A DNA stretch of 32,044 nucleotides from JACKAN01 sp964502735. Lineage in GTDB: Bacteria; Bdellovibrionota; Bdellovibrionia; Bdellovibrionales; UBA1609. A model generated the notes under the pieces. The model was not told the origin of the DNA. It did no database searches and saw only the letters and a list, made by a program, of their open reading frames with translations. Shown here piece by piece: positions 23,893 to 31,992 of the stretch; within the stretch, counting starts at the first letter, position 1, and every line of letters begins with the position of its first letter. The position numbers were made by a program, and so were the translations under genes. The stretch lies in NCBI GenBank assembly GCA_964502735.1, contig CAZCYD010000033.1:1-32044 (forward strand). Reading direction: 5' to 3'.

Positions 23893-24012
23893 AAACCCGG
23901 CTTTTAAAGTGGGTGACCATGATAACAACTTTAGGCTTCTCAATTCGAGTTGAGCTTGCTCACCATTGTCAGAGACAGCCCCCTGTCTTAATCCTTGTAG
24001 GGTTTATTTTTT
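23893..24012 (+). ncRNA. Candidate structured RNA
   Basis: AAACCC (23893-23898) can pair with GGGTTT (24000-24005), which is followed by a T-rich ATTTTTT. Inside this closing stem, GGTGA (23912-23916) can pair with TCACC (23960-23964) around a CTCAA/TTGAG hairpin (23939-23954), and AGACAG/CTGTCT (23973-23988) forms a hairpin with a CCCC loop. The nested arrangement ending in a T-tract looks like a small RNA, but each stem is only 5-6 bp and chance is possible. It matches none of the RNA families I can recall (tmRNA, RNase P, SRP, 6S, common riboswitches). Confidence 0.25.
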
Positions 24013-24038
24013 CATGAGCCTCCACAGAAGCTCATGAA
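24011..24038. other. Short perfect hairpin
   Basis: TTCATGAGC and GCTCATGAA form a 9-bp stem around a 10-base loop. A T-run lies on its 5' side on the plus strand, so as a terminator it is in the wrong order for either direction. It directly follows the candidate RNA. Confidence 0.5.
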
Positions 24039-24489
24039 CCCAATATAGCAGAGGCTTTTAAGTAAACCAAGAGACGCAAAGTTTATGCCTAAAAAAAACT
24101 AGCCTAACTTTCATATTTAGTTCGATCGCCAGAAGAATTGTTCTTATCAAATTTATTTAGTGTCGCGAAATGATCCTTAATCAAAAAATATCTTGATTCT
24201 GTTTGTTACCCTCACTCTACCTGTAGCGCAATGCGTTTAGAATTGAAGCGCAAGAAAGTGCATCTAGGGTGAGAGAAAGCCTGTGTTTAAATTGACTGTG
24301 TTGTGAAACAAGGTTTTTTCCACCGTAGGAGTTGCTGAAGCCAGGATTATAATGCGAGTGTTCTAATGCGTAGGGATATCAGGACGGAAGTCGTAGTCGA
24401 GAGAAGAGGCATTCTTGGAGGATCAATAGGCATGATATTTTTAGGACAAATAAGAGAAATTTTTAGTAAAAATATTCCGATAGTCAGAT

Positions 24490-24705
24490 ATGACAATTCA
24501 ACAATTGGACGCAATTTTCCCCTATTTTGTCTTTTTCTATGGAGCTTTGCTGACCTTTGTGCTTCACAATGACTTCCTAACAAATCTTGCCAAAGAAAAA
24601 TTCCCTCCGCAGTTAGTGGCTCAAATGAATGGGCATCGGGCGCTAGCCCTGTGTAGCCTGTTTGTGGGAGGGCTGTGGTCTTTGCAACATCTGTGGTTGA
24701 AATAG
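24490..24705 (+). CDS. Small two-helix membrane protein
   Basis: This is a 71-residue frame beginning MTIQQLDAIFPYFVFFYGALLTFVL and ending LCSLFVGGLWSLQHLWLK. Two hydrophobic stretches (about 10-26 and 51-66) flank a polar segment with LAKEKFPPQLVAQMNGHRAL, consistent with a helical hairpin in the inner membrane. Codon use and the amphipathic loop look like a real gene, whereas overlapping frames do not. No strong Shine-Dalgarno is seen. It ends shortly before xseA on the same strand and may be co-transcribed. I do not recognise a family. Confidence 0.6.
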   Translation: MTIQQLDAIFPYFVFFYGALLTFVLHNDFLTNLAKEKFPPQLVAQMNGHRALALCSLFVGGLWSLQHLWLK

Positions 24706-24733
24706 ATATCACTGTTTGTTAACTTCCCAGGTC

Positions 24734-26233
24734 ATGAAACAAATGGGATTTGAGTTTGATACCAAAGCCGATGTTAAAGCTGATACCAAAGCCGAGACTA
24801 AGGGCGATGTTAAAGCTGATGTTAAAGCCGATACCGAGTCAAATGGTCAATCATATGGTCAGCAAACCGCGATGCAAGTGGATCCAAAAGAAGATGGAGT
24901 CATTGAGGACTCTCATGTTTTTACTGTATCCGAATTAAATAAGAATATTCGCTCCATTTTGGAGGGGAAGTTTTCCGACATTTGGCTCCAAGGAGAAATT
25001 TCTAATTTTAAGCCCCACACCTCTGGCCACTTCTACTTTAGTTTAAAAGATAAAAACTCCCAAATGTCTGCCGTGATGTTTAAGGGCTTTAATTCGCGGT
25101 TAAAATTTCGCCCCAAAGATGGCCAGGAAGTTCTTATTCGTGGAAAAATAACGGTTTACGAACCTCGAGGCAGTTACCAAATTTTTTGTGAAGTTATGGA
25201 ACCTATGGGGGCAGGAGCTTTGCAGCTCGCTTTTGAGCAGCTTAAGTCTAAACTGCAAGGTGAGGGGTTGTTTCTGGCCGAGAGAAAAAGAAAGCTCCCC
25301 ACTTTGCCCAGCCACATTGCCCTTGTGACGTCTCCTACAGGTGCGGCTGTTAGGGATATGCTCAATGTCTTGCAGAGGAGATTTAAAGGGGCTGAGATCA
25401 CCATCGTACCGGTTTTGGTGCAAGGGGATAAGGCTGCGGCCTCTATAGTTGGGGGAATTCAAAGTGCAAACTTACTAAAGGGTGTAGATGTTATTATTGT
25501 CGGGCGCGGAGGAGGGTCTATAGAAGATCTGTGGGCCTTTAATGAAGAAATCGTTGCAAGAGCTATTGTGGCGTCTGACAAACCCATCATTTCGGCGGTG
25601 GGTCACGAAGTGGATTTTACTATTGCTGATTTTGTTGCCGACTTGAGGGCTCCTACCCCATCAGCTGCGGCTGAGTTGGTAACTCAAAATGCTGAAGATA
25701 TTTTGTCTCGAATTCAATTGCAAAAGCGGCGTTTGTGGAACCTTCTACAGTCACATCTAAAATCCCGAGAGCAACATGTTCAGAATTTGAATAAAAGACT
25801 GATAGACCCCAGGCGAAAACTTCAAGACCTGATTATTAGGTGTGACGAACTGACATTTCGACTAGAGCAGAGTGTTTTGCGAAGTCTAGAAACTCGGCGA
25901 GCTCACATAAGTTTGGCGAGGCAAAAACTAGGACGACCAGCTGATCGACTGGAAAAATTTAGTCAGCAAGTGGTTTTTTTGTGTTCTCGCTTGCAGTTTT
26001 TTATCGAGTCTCAGCTAAAAATAAAGAGAGCAGAACTCAATAAACAAATGGCAGTAATGGACAGTCTGAGTCCTCTGAGGGTTGTAGAGAGAGGGTATTC
26101 TATTGTTAAAAAGGAAGGCCAGGTTGTCAAAAACTCTGAACAGTTAAGGTCGGGAGATCAGTTAGAAGTGATTTTTGCCAAAGGGCAGGCTGAGGTCGTA
26201 GTCAATAAATTGGTAAGTAAAAGATCTTTGTAA
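24734..26233 (+). CDS. xseA: Exodeoxyribonuclease VII large subunit
   Basis: This is the catalytic large subunit of exonuclease VII, which degrades single-stranded DNA to oligonucleotides. The N-terminal OB-fold domain (VFTVSELNKNIRSILEG, WLQGEISNFKPHTSGHFYFSLKD) is followed by the nuclease domain with LVTSPTGAAVRDML, the conserved GRGGGSIEDLWAFNEE (about residue 257) and SAVGHEVDFTIADFVADLRAPTPSAAAEL. A long coiled C-terminal part ends in the usual RGYSIV motif. The N-terminus has an unusual extension of ~60 residues made of DVKA/DTKA repeats before the OB domain. The start is uncertain: I use the ATG at 24734; a TTG at 24716 is in frame, and an ATG at about 24872 would remove the repeat. 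xseB follows 19 bases downstream. Confidence 0.93.
   Translation: MKQMGFEFDTKADVKADTKAETKGDVKADVKADTESNGQSYGQQTAMQVDPKEDGVIEDSHVFTVSELNKNIRSILEGKFSDIWLQGEISNFKPHTSGHFYFSLKDKNSQMSAVMFKGFNSRLKFRPKDGQEVLIRGKITVYEPRGSYQIFCEVMEPMGAGALQLAFEQLKSKLQGEGLFLAERKRKLPTLPSHIALVTSPTGAAVRDMLNVLQRRFKGAEITIVPVLVQGDKAAASIVGGIQSANLLKGVDVIIVGRGGGSIEDLWAFNEEIVARAIVASDKPIISAVGHEVDFTIADFVADLRAPTPSAAAELVTQNAEDILSRIQLQKRRLWNLLQSHLKSREQHVQNLNKRLIDPRRKLQDLIIRCDELTFRLEQSVLRSLETRRAHISLARQKLGRPADRLEKFSQQVVFLCSRLQFFIESQLKIKRAELNKQMAVMDSLSPLRVVERGYSIVKKEGQVVKNSEQLRSGDQLEVIFAKGQAEVVVNKLVSKRSL
24758..24841 (+). repeat. 12-bp tandem repeat in the 5' end of xseA
   Basis: Seven successive 12-base units follow the pattern GATACCAAAGCC or GATGTTAAAGCT, with units 4 and 7 diverged. 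They encode D-[TV]-K-A repeats (DTKADVKADTKAETKGDVKA and on). The unit is a multiple of three, so copy-number change would preserve the reading frame. The extension is polar and probably disordered or helical. Confidence 0.85.
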
Positions 26234-26252
26234 AATTTTAAGGAGCAGGTGT

Positions 26253-26474
26253 ATGGAATTCGAAAAAAAACTCAATCGACTTGAAGAAATTGTAGCCAAA
26301 ATGGAGTCTGGTGAAATGAATCTAGATGAGTCTTTAAAATCATTTGAAGAAGGCGTAAAACTTTCAAGAGAATGTAATGAAGAATTGAATAAGGCCGAAC
26401 AAAAAGTCAAGCTTTTGCTAAAAGTTGATCAAAAGGGCAATGCCGAAACTCAAGATTTTGAGATAGAAAATTAA
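26253..26474 (+). CDS. xseB: Exodeoxyribonuclease VII small subunit
   Basis: This 73-residue protein carries the family's typical sequence: FEKKLNRLEEIVAKMESGEMNLDESLKSFEEGVKL, then a second helix ending in KVKLL. Several copies bind the long helical part of XseA in the holoenzyme. A strong AAGGAG lies upstream of the ATG. It follows xseA by 19 bases and precedes ispA by 2 bases, the widespread xseA-xseB-ispA gene order. Confidence 0.95.
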   Translation: MEFEKKLNRLEEIVAKMESGEMNLDESLKSFEEGVKLSRECNEELNKAEQKVKLLLKVDQKGNAETQDFEIEN

Positions 26475-26476
26475 TA

Positions 26477-27349
26477 ATGAACACTCTGGCAGATAAGTTC
26501 TCCAGCGAGATTCTTCTCGTCAACAAGTACATGGAAAGATTGATCTCAGTTGACCTTGCTGAGCCCAAAGTGCTGAATGAAGTGGCTGAGGCTTGTCGCT
26601 ACTCAGTAACTAATCCAGGTAAGAGGTTCCGGGCTTTGCTGACATTGCTAACGGCAAAAGCTTTAGGTCGCGAGGTGGATTACGTTTTGCCCTACGCTGC
26701 ATCGGTCGAACTGATTCACACGTATTCTTTAATTCACGATGATTTACCTGCTATGGATGATGACGACTATCGTCGGGGCAAGCCAAGTCACCATAAGGTT
26801 TATGGTGAAGCTATGGCGATAGTTTGCGGAGATGCCCTACAGGCTCTGGCTTTTGAACATATTGCACAGGCTTATCAACATACTCCAGAATTGGGGCTTA
26901 AGGCGGTTTTAGCTTTGGCGAAGGCAAGTGGCTATCAGGGAATGGTTGGCGGTCAAGCTATGGACATATTGATTAGTCAAGGCCGTCAAGTGAGCCGAGA
27001 GGACATTGAGTTTTTGCACAGCTTAAAGACGGGTCAGTTGATTGCCGCCGCTGTCGAGGGCGGAGCCATTCTTTGTGAAGCTAGTGATCAGCAGCATTCA
27101 AAGCTGGTGGAATTAGGTCAGGTCTTGGGATTGGCCTTTCAGGTGGCCGACGACATCATGGATCACGATAAAGAAAAGCCAGAGTTAATGGGGCTTCCTG
27201 GTCATATAGGACTGGAGTTCACAAAACAACTTTTAGACCAACTGACTCTCCGTTCTCTTAAGCTAGTTGAAGACTTAGGGGTCGCTTATTCTGATTTTAA
27301 GTTCATTGTAGAATTTAACTCTGATCGAGTTCAGTCTGTAGCAATTTAA
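26477..27349 (+). CDS. ispA: Polyprenyl (farnesyl/geranyl) diphosphate synthase
   Basis: This trans-prenyltransferase has 290 residues and elongates DMAPP/GPP with IPP. The substrate-binding GKRFR (48-52), first Asp-rich motif DDLPAMD (88-94), GDAL, KTG (184-186) and second Asp-rich motif DDIMD (225-229) are all visible. After DDIMD the sequence runs quickly into KEKPELMGL, so about 15-20 residues of the loop that normally carries LGKxxGxD are missing compared with E. coli IspA. The product chain length cannot be read with confidence; FPP is expected from the position after xseB. Its stop overlaps the stop of the convergent HAD gene by four bases. Confidence 0.9.
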   Translation: MNTLADKFSSEILLVNKYMERLISVDLAEPKVLNEVAEACRYSVTNPGKRFRALLTLLTAKALGREVDYVLPYAASVELIHTYSLIHDDLPAMDDDDYRRGKPSHHKVYGEAMAIVCGDALQALAFEHIAQAYQHTPELGLKAVLALAKASGYQGMVGGQAMDILISQGRQVSREDIEFLHSLKTGQLIAAAVEGGAILCEASDQQHSKLVELGQVLGLAFQVADDIMDHDKEKPELMGLPGHIGLEFTKQLLDQLTLRSLKLVEDLGVAYSDFKFIVEFNSDRVQSVAI

Positions 27350-28086
27350 AACCTATAGTGGTACCAGTTGCGTTCACGGGCAATATTGATCATCTCTTGC
27401 TCTACGTTAAACATATGTGAGTTTGGAGAGGCAGAGCTCACTACGAGTCTCAGGTGGGTAGAGGCTTCCAGCAAAGGAAGGTCTCCACTGGAGTTGCCAC
27501 TAACAAAAAAGGGAGGTTTGCCCTGGGAGACCTTTAAGAGAGCCTCAATCTTACCTTCTTTGTAGGTAATAGGGCCTTCTTGTTGTTCGCTAATAACCCC
27601 TTCGATAATTTGGGTTTGTATGCCCAATACATTTTCTTTCGGAATGCCTACGTACTCGGCTGCAGGCTCAACGGCCCACTTTATAGAAGCCGTTACGACG
27701 TAGACTTCAACTCCTAGTTGTTGCAGAAAGTTGATCAGATTCTTTTGTCCCGTAAATAGACCCAATTGACTGTGGTTTTCTGCGCACTGCTTTGCCCATT
27801 TGCGGACCTGCTCTAGAGGTTGTCCCTTATTAATTTGAGCCAACCATAAATATGCAGCCTCAGGTTGGGTGGAGTGAAACTTTGTGTAAAAATCCCAGGG
27901 GTTTTCGGGCAAATCATTTAGGAGGTTATTTTCAAACTGATATCTAAAAAAGCTTTCGCCCATGTCGGTGGCCCACAAGGTGCCGTCGGCATCAAAAGCG
28001 GCAAAGGGATGGGCTCCATTTTTCAATTCAGTTTCAATTTTCTGTTTAAGTGCGTATTCAAAATCTTTGTCGAAGTTGTATGACAT
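27346..28086 (-). CDS. HAD-superfamily phosphatase (PSP-like)
   Basis: All four HAD motifs are present in 246 residues: motif I FDADGTLW (D32, D34), motif II VVTAS (T132), motif III Lys in TYKEGK (176-179) and motif IV GNSSGDLPLLEA (197-208). The ~90-residue segment between motifs I and II is a helical C1-type cap, as in phosphoserine-phosphatase-like enzymes. The substrate is unknown; phosphoserine, a phosphosugar or a phospholipid head group are possible. AAGGA seven bases upstream of the ATG supports the start. It is transcribed convergently to ispA and divergently from the GNAT-like gene. Confidence 0.85.
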   Translation of the reverse strand: MSYNFDKDFEYALKQKIETELKNGAHPFAAFDADGTLWATDMGESFFRYQFENNLLNDLPENPWDFYTKFHSTQPEAAYLWLAQINKGQPLEQVRKWAKQCAENHSQLGLFTGQKNLINFLQQLGVEVYVVTASIKWAVEPAAEYVGIPKENVLGIQTQIIEGVISEQQEGPITYKEGKIEALLKVSQGKPPFFVSGNSSGDLPLLEASTHLRLVVSSASPNSHMFNVEQEMINIARERNWYHYRF

Positions 28087-28235
28087 ATAAAATCCTTAAC
28101 AGGATTAGAAGGGGTGCGCAAATATAAAATTTACGGATTTTAATAAGGGAGGTTGCCAGTGGAGGCTAGACCTTTTTGAAGGTTTTTTAAATTAAAGGGG
28201 CGACAGCTTTTTCAATATTTGGTAGACAATCAGAT

Positions 28236-28697
28236 ATGAATGTCAAAATATTGCAAACTGAGTTTGCCGCTTCCATCGTAGAGTTTGAAAGGGATTCTTT
28301 ACTGCATAAAATTGAAAACGAAATAGAGAGGGAACTCTTAACCTGGAAAGCCCCTTGGCGCCAGGAGGCATTAGAACATTACTTGCCTCTGGGTTGGAGT
28401 TTCGCCGCATGGGAGGGGGAGGAAGGTGTTTCTCCTTTGTTAGGATATTTCTTGGCACAACCCCTTCTTTTTTTTAGAGGACTGACTCAGTCCCTTTGGT
28501 TGGAGCACTTAGCGGGGAAGAATCAGAATGTAAAAAGTGATCTTCTTGAAATTGCCTATAAGACTTGTCGAGAAAAACATTTTCAACAATTGCTAATCTC
28601 TAGTGAGATTGAAATGGGTAAGGTTTCTTTAGATGGACAAATCCAAGGGCAAGACCCCGCCTTTAGTTTAATTTATACAAGCAAGATAGTAAAATAA
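28236..28697 (+). CDS. Small hypothetical protein, GNAT-like
   Basis: This is a 153-residue cytoplasmic protein of unknown function. The order of predicted elements (FAAWEGEEGVSPLLGYFLA strands, LTQSLWLEHLAG, then the helix VKSDLLEIAYKTCREKHF and strand QQLLIS) is compatible with an N-acetyltransferase fold. However, no clear acetyl-CoA-binding Q/RxxGxG/A is visible, so this is inference. It precedes glpD by 21 bases on the same strand and may share its transcript. The Shine-Dalgarno is weak. Confidence 0.65.
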   Translation: MNVKILQTEFAASIVEFERDSLLHKIENEIERELLTWKAPWRQEALEHYLPLGWSFAAWEGEEGVSPLLGYFLAQPLLFFRGLTQSLWLEHLAGKNQNVKSDLLEIAYKTCREKHFQQLLISSEIEMGKVSLDGQIQGQDPAFSLIYTSKIVK

Positions 28698-28718
28698 TAG
28701 CAAAATAAAGGATATTTA

Positions 28719-30389
28719 GTGAAACCATTTTCTGTTGGTACCCGAACTCAAAATATAGAAAAAATGAAAAATTCTAGCTTTGATCTAGTGGTTATTGGCG
28801 GAGGAATCACGGGGGCCGGAATCGCAAGGGATGCAGCTAGCCGGGGTATGAGTGTCGCACTTGTAGAAATGAATGATTTTGCATCCGGAACGAGCTCACG
28901 ATCCAGTAAACTTATTCACGGTGGAATTCGCTATTTAGAAAATTTAGAGTTCCACCTTGTGTACGAAGCCCTATCGGAGAGAGCCTTATTATTTGAGCTA
29001 GCTCCGAACCTCGTTCACCCCCTCCGTTTTTTACTGCCATTATATAGAGGCGGTCGAGTGGGGATGTGTAAAATGGGGCTGGGTATGTGGTTGTATGATA
29101 TTCTCTCGCTGTTTGAAGCTCCGGAAATGCACGAAAGGCTGTCCGTAGCAGAGTCTATAGATAGGGTGCCCTTTTTGAAGAGCCGGGACTTATTGGGCTC
29201 ATACGAGTATTCTGATGCTTACATGGATGACGACAGGTTAGTTATAGAAACCCTTAGATCTGCAAACGAGTTGGGGGCTTTGTGTGCAAGTTATGTGAGC
29301 GCAACAGGGGCTGAATTTGAGTCTGGAAAATTGAGTCAACTGCAATGTCGAGATGAGGTTACAGGAGTCGGCTTTAGGATCTCTGGTCGGCATTTTGTAA
29401 GTACAGTTGGCCCTTGGACAGACCGCTTGGGTTCAGCGATTTTTTCTGATTGGCAATCTATTATGCGGCCTTCTAAGGGCATACACCTAACCTTAAACAG
29501 AAAGGATTTGCCGCTGCCTAGTGCCGTTGTGATGGCCTCTGATGTCGATAAAAGAATTGTTTTTGGAATTCCCAGGCACGAGATGGTTATTATTGGGACA
29601 ACGGATACGGATTTCTCAGATCAACCAGAAACTGTGCATTCAACGGTGGAGGATGTAGATTATCTTTTGCAAATAGCGTCTGATTATTTTCCGGGAGCGG
29701 AGTTAACAAAGGACAAAATAATTGCCAGTTATGCAGGTGTAAGACCATTGGTGCACGATGGGTCAGCGACCGAAAGCGCAACGAGCCGGGAACACGTGAT
29801 AATTAACGATCCAAGAAACATTACCTTTGTAGCGGGTGGCAAATACACAACGTATCGAAGAATGGCAGAACAAACTGTTGAGAGTTTATTGGCAAATTAT
29901 CCTCTTGAAGATCAGGTGCAATTTAATAAGGCCAACACAAAAAAGCCTCTGAATCCACTTATTAGTAGTGAGAACTATTTGCGCGCCAAACAGAGTGTTG
30001 AAAAATGGTCGGAGGAGATGGGGCTTTCTTTGGTAGAAATGGCGGGACTGGTTGATCGTTACGGTGAGGAAGTGAGAAGCGATTTAAGTCAGCGGACTTT
30101 ATGTCAAAACCTAAAGATAGGAACATCTTCATCAGAAAGACCTATTCCTTCAATATGGAGGTTTGAAGTGGCGCATGCCATTGAAAATACGATGTGCTTT
30201 AATCTTCTTGATTTCTATCTTCGTAGAACTCCGTTATTTTTATCTCATGAGGACAATGGGTGGAGTCTAGTTGAAGCCATCGCCGACGAGTTTGCTGAGT
30301 GCCTTTCTTGGTCTGATTCTGAGCGTGAAGGACAAATCAAAAAATTGAAAGACTACTTTCAATTTGAACTCAATTGGAAATCTTTGTAG
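28719..30389 (+). CDS. glpD: Aerobic glycerol-3-phosphate dehydrogenase
   Basis: This FAD-dependent membrane-associated enzyme oxidises glycerol-3-phosphate to dihydroxyacetone phosphate and passes electrons to quinone. The FAD-binding GGGITGAG (27-34) is followed by SSRSSKLIHGGIRYLE, then the substrate-domain motifs GPWTDRLG and ASYAGVRPLVHDG, the FAD-contacting FVAGGKYTTYRRMAE, and a helical C-terminal DAO domain (FEVAHAIENTMCFNLLDFYLRRTPLFL). At 556 residues it has normal family length. The GTG start is chosen because AAAGGA lies 7 bases upstream; an ATG at codon 16 has no such site. It supports growth on glycerol or on glycerophospholipids. Confidence 0.94.
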   Translation: MKPFSVGTRTQNIEKMKNSSFDLVVIGGGITGAGIARDAASRGMSVALVEMNDFASGTSSRSSKLIHGGIRYLENLEFHLVYEALSERALLFELAPNLVHPLRFLLPLYRGGRVGMCKMGLGMWLYDILSLFEAPEMHERLSVAESIDRVPFLKSRDLLGSYEYSDAYMDDDRLVIETLRSANELGALCASYVSATGAEFESGKLSQLQCRDEVTGVGFRISGRHFVSTVGPWTDRLGSAIFSDWQSIMRPSKGIHLTLNRKDLPLPSAVVMASDVDKRIVFGIPRHEMVIIGTTDTDFSDQPETVHSTVEDVDYLLQIASDYFPGAELTKDKIIASYAGVRPLVHDGSATESATSREHVIINDPRNITFVAGGKYTTYRRMAEQTVESLLANYPLEDQVQFNKANTKKPLNPLISSENYLRAKQSVEKWSEEMGLSLVEMAGLVDRYGEEVRSDLSQRTLCQNLKIGTSSSERPIPSIWRFEVAHAIENTMCFNLLDFYLRRTPLFLSHEDNGWSLVEAIADEFAECLSWSDSEREGQIKKLKDYFQFELNWKSL

Positions 30390-30705
30390 TTGCATTGGTA
30401 TTAATGGCAGAGAATCTTTACATAATCTTAACTGATCGTTGTTATAGGTCAAAACTCATTTGGAAACTGTATGGAAATGAAGGAAGTCTTTTGTTCTACA
30501 GATCGTAATATCATATACAATTGTGGTCATTGAGAGTTGTGATTATCGATTTTTGTAAATACATTTAACACTTCTTACTTAATTACTTGCTCTAAAATTA
30601 CAATTGGAGTTGAGATAAAATTTCTGTTAAATTTCCTCTGCACTGCTTATAAGTGAAAATATTGAGAAATGGATCTCACACGAATTCGGCAGAATTGAGG
30701 TTTTT
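30390..30705. other. Intergenic region before the S8 protease
   Basis: This 316-base AT-rich stretch has no supportable gene. ATTGGTATTA (30394-30403), shortly after the glpD stop, equals the last 10 bases of the 140-bp palindromic elements, but alone it is too short to call a remnant. GTAAATACA (30556-30564) repeats the motif found in the inverted repeat at 4383-4460. The promoter of the protease gene should lie here; none matches consensus well. Confidence 0.4.
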
Positions 30706-31992
30706 TTGGATTGCGTTGGCTTTAGAAGATTTTGTAGTAATTTGTATTTGCTTTTCATCATGGTGTTCGCTTGTGGATTGTCATTTTATACAAATGCAGT
30801 TCAAGCTAAGTTCTTTAAAGAATCTAAAGAGATTGTGGATGAAATGTGCGGTTCTAATGAGCCTGTTCTAGTCATAGATACCTTTCCTGCAGATGGAGAG
30901 TCCACCGGTAATGAAGCTTCGGGCGAAATTTCTATTTCTATGGGCTTGGTTGACGTGGTTTCTGATTCAAAAGGACGAATAATGGATGTAGATGGGGATG
31001 GAGTCCCCGATCTTTTTCATGGTGAATTCGTAGAGTTGTTAGTTCAAACAACAGGTTTTTTAACAGAAAGAGTGAATATTAGAGGAGCAAGGTCTCTTCC
31101 AGATCTTGCTGAGTTGCTAGAGCCAGTTATTCTCTCGATAGAGAAAGGGGAAAAAAAATACTCCCGCATTAATCTTTCTCAAGAAAATCCCTTAAAACTG
31201 TCAGCTTTTAAAGCGGAGCTTTATCCGGATGATCCTACATTTCCTGAGATTAATGCTGAAAATGTTGTGGAATATTCTGACAAGATACTCGAGCACTTTT
31301 GGACTCATGGGAAGGAATTAAAAGTTAAAGAGCTCTATGACATATTTTCTCGCTTCCAAAAAGCTGGAGTTCCCGTGGTTGTTGCTGCAGGGAATTTTGG
31401 GCCTAATTATGTAAACCTTTTTTCTTTGATGCCGGGAGTGGTTTCCGTTGGGTCATTAGACCCAAGGGGGAATAAGCTTTTAATTTCAGCGGATAATAAA
31501 TATGTGAATTGGTGGCGGTTAGGAGTGGTAGCCCCCACAGAAGTTATCAATGGTATGGATTTGAGTGGGGATGGTTTGTCGGATATAGGCTTTTCGCGGT
31601 TATCTGGGGGGGCTACGATTGTGTCGGATTATGTTGGTAAGAGGGCCTTAGAAATCAAAGCTACAGTTGACCCGGACTTAAAAGACTGGTTGATGAGAGA
31701 GGGGCCAAAGGGGTTTTTGGTACATAATGCGGCACTTAATATTTTAGAGCCGGGACTGTATGATGTAGAAGAAATTGTGAACTTAGGAACTGTAACTCCT
31801 GGTACGGCAAAGTACTTCCGTTCATTGGGGCGTTATGCTTTAAAGCAAAAAGATGGAAAGCCGCCTCGAATCTTTTTTGATGTAGATGAGAGTGGAGCTT
31901 TAGTCTTCAATCCAAGTAAAGACGGACGCGCTGGTCAAAAAACTAGAATTTCGGGAACAAGTTTTGCGGCACCGTTTATTTGCAATAAATAA
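30706..31992 (+). pseudogene. Secreted subtilisin-like (S8) protease, C-terminally truncated
   Basis: The 428-residue product begins with a signal peptide (NLYLLFIMVFACGLSFYTNAVQA, cleavage near residue 34) from a TTG start with GAGG 5 bases upstream. The S8 catalytic residues can all be seen: D58 (VLVIDTF), H105 (DLFHGEFVE), oxyanion N230 (VVVAAGN) and S419 (SGTSFAAP). Two calcium-loop-like motifs occur (DVDGDGVPD at 94-102, DLSGDGLSD at 285-293). The frame ends eight residues after the Ser motif with ICNK and a TAA formed by the first bases of palindromic copy C, so the helix and strands that normally follow the catalytic Ser are missing. I therefore mark it as probably broken by element insertion. 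It could still be a short functional variant or continue beyond the window after the element. Confidence 0.75.

Larger units (their letters stand above)
23583..24489. other. Gene-poor region with several small hairpins
   Basis: About 900 bases with no convincing coding frame. The first ~100 bases should hold the promoter of the minus-strand coiled-coil protein gene. Between 23893 and 24041 several inverted repeats cluster and are listed separately. A further imperfect stem joins AGGC+GTAAAC (24052-24067) to GTTTAT+GCCT (24081-24090). Frames near 24347-24572 overlap the start of the small membrane protein and lack coding character. From 24091 to 24489 I see nothing else that I can support. Confidence 0.5.

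Noticed and set aside
24052..24105. GACGCAAAG (24073-24081) as part of a c-di-GMP-I riboswitch
   Set aside because: The core word and a following GCCTA are present, but the GAAA-capped hairpin and conserved pairing partners are missing and the spacing is too short.
24347..24712. Minus-strand open frame opposite the small membrane protein
   Set aside because: No protein-like features; it is the antisense of the better-supported plus-strand gene at 24490-24705.
30394..30403. ATTGGTATTA after glpD as a remnant of the 140-bp element
   Set aside because: Only 10 bases match, and AATACCAAT also occurs inside the ABC transporter gene near 15773, so chance explains it.
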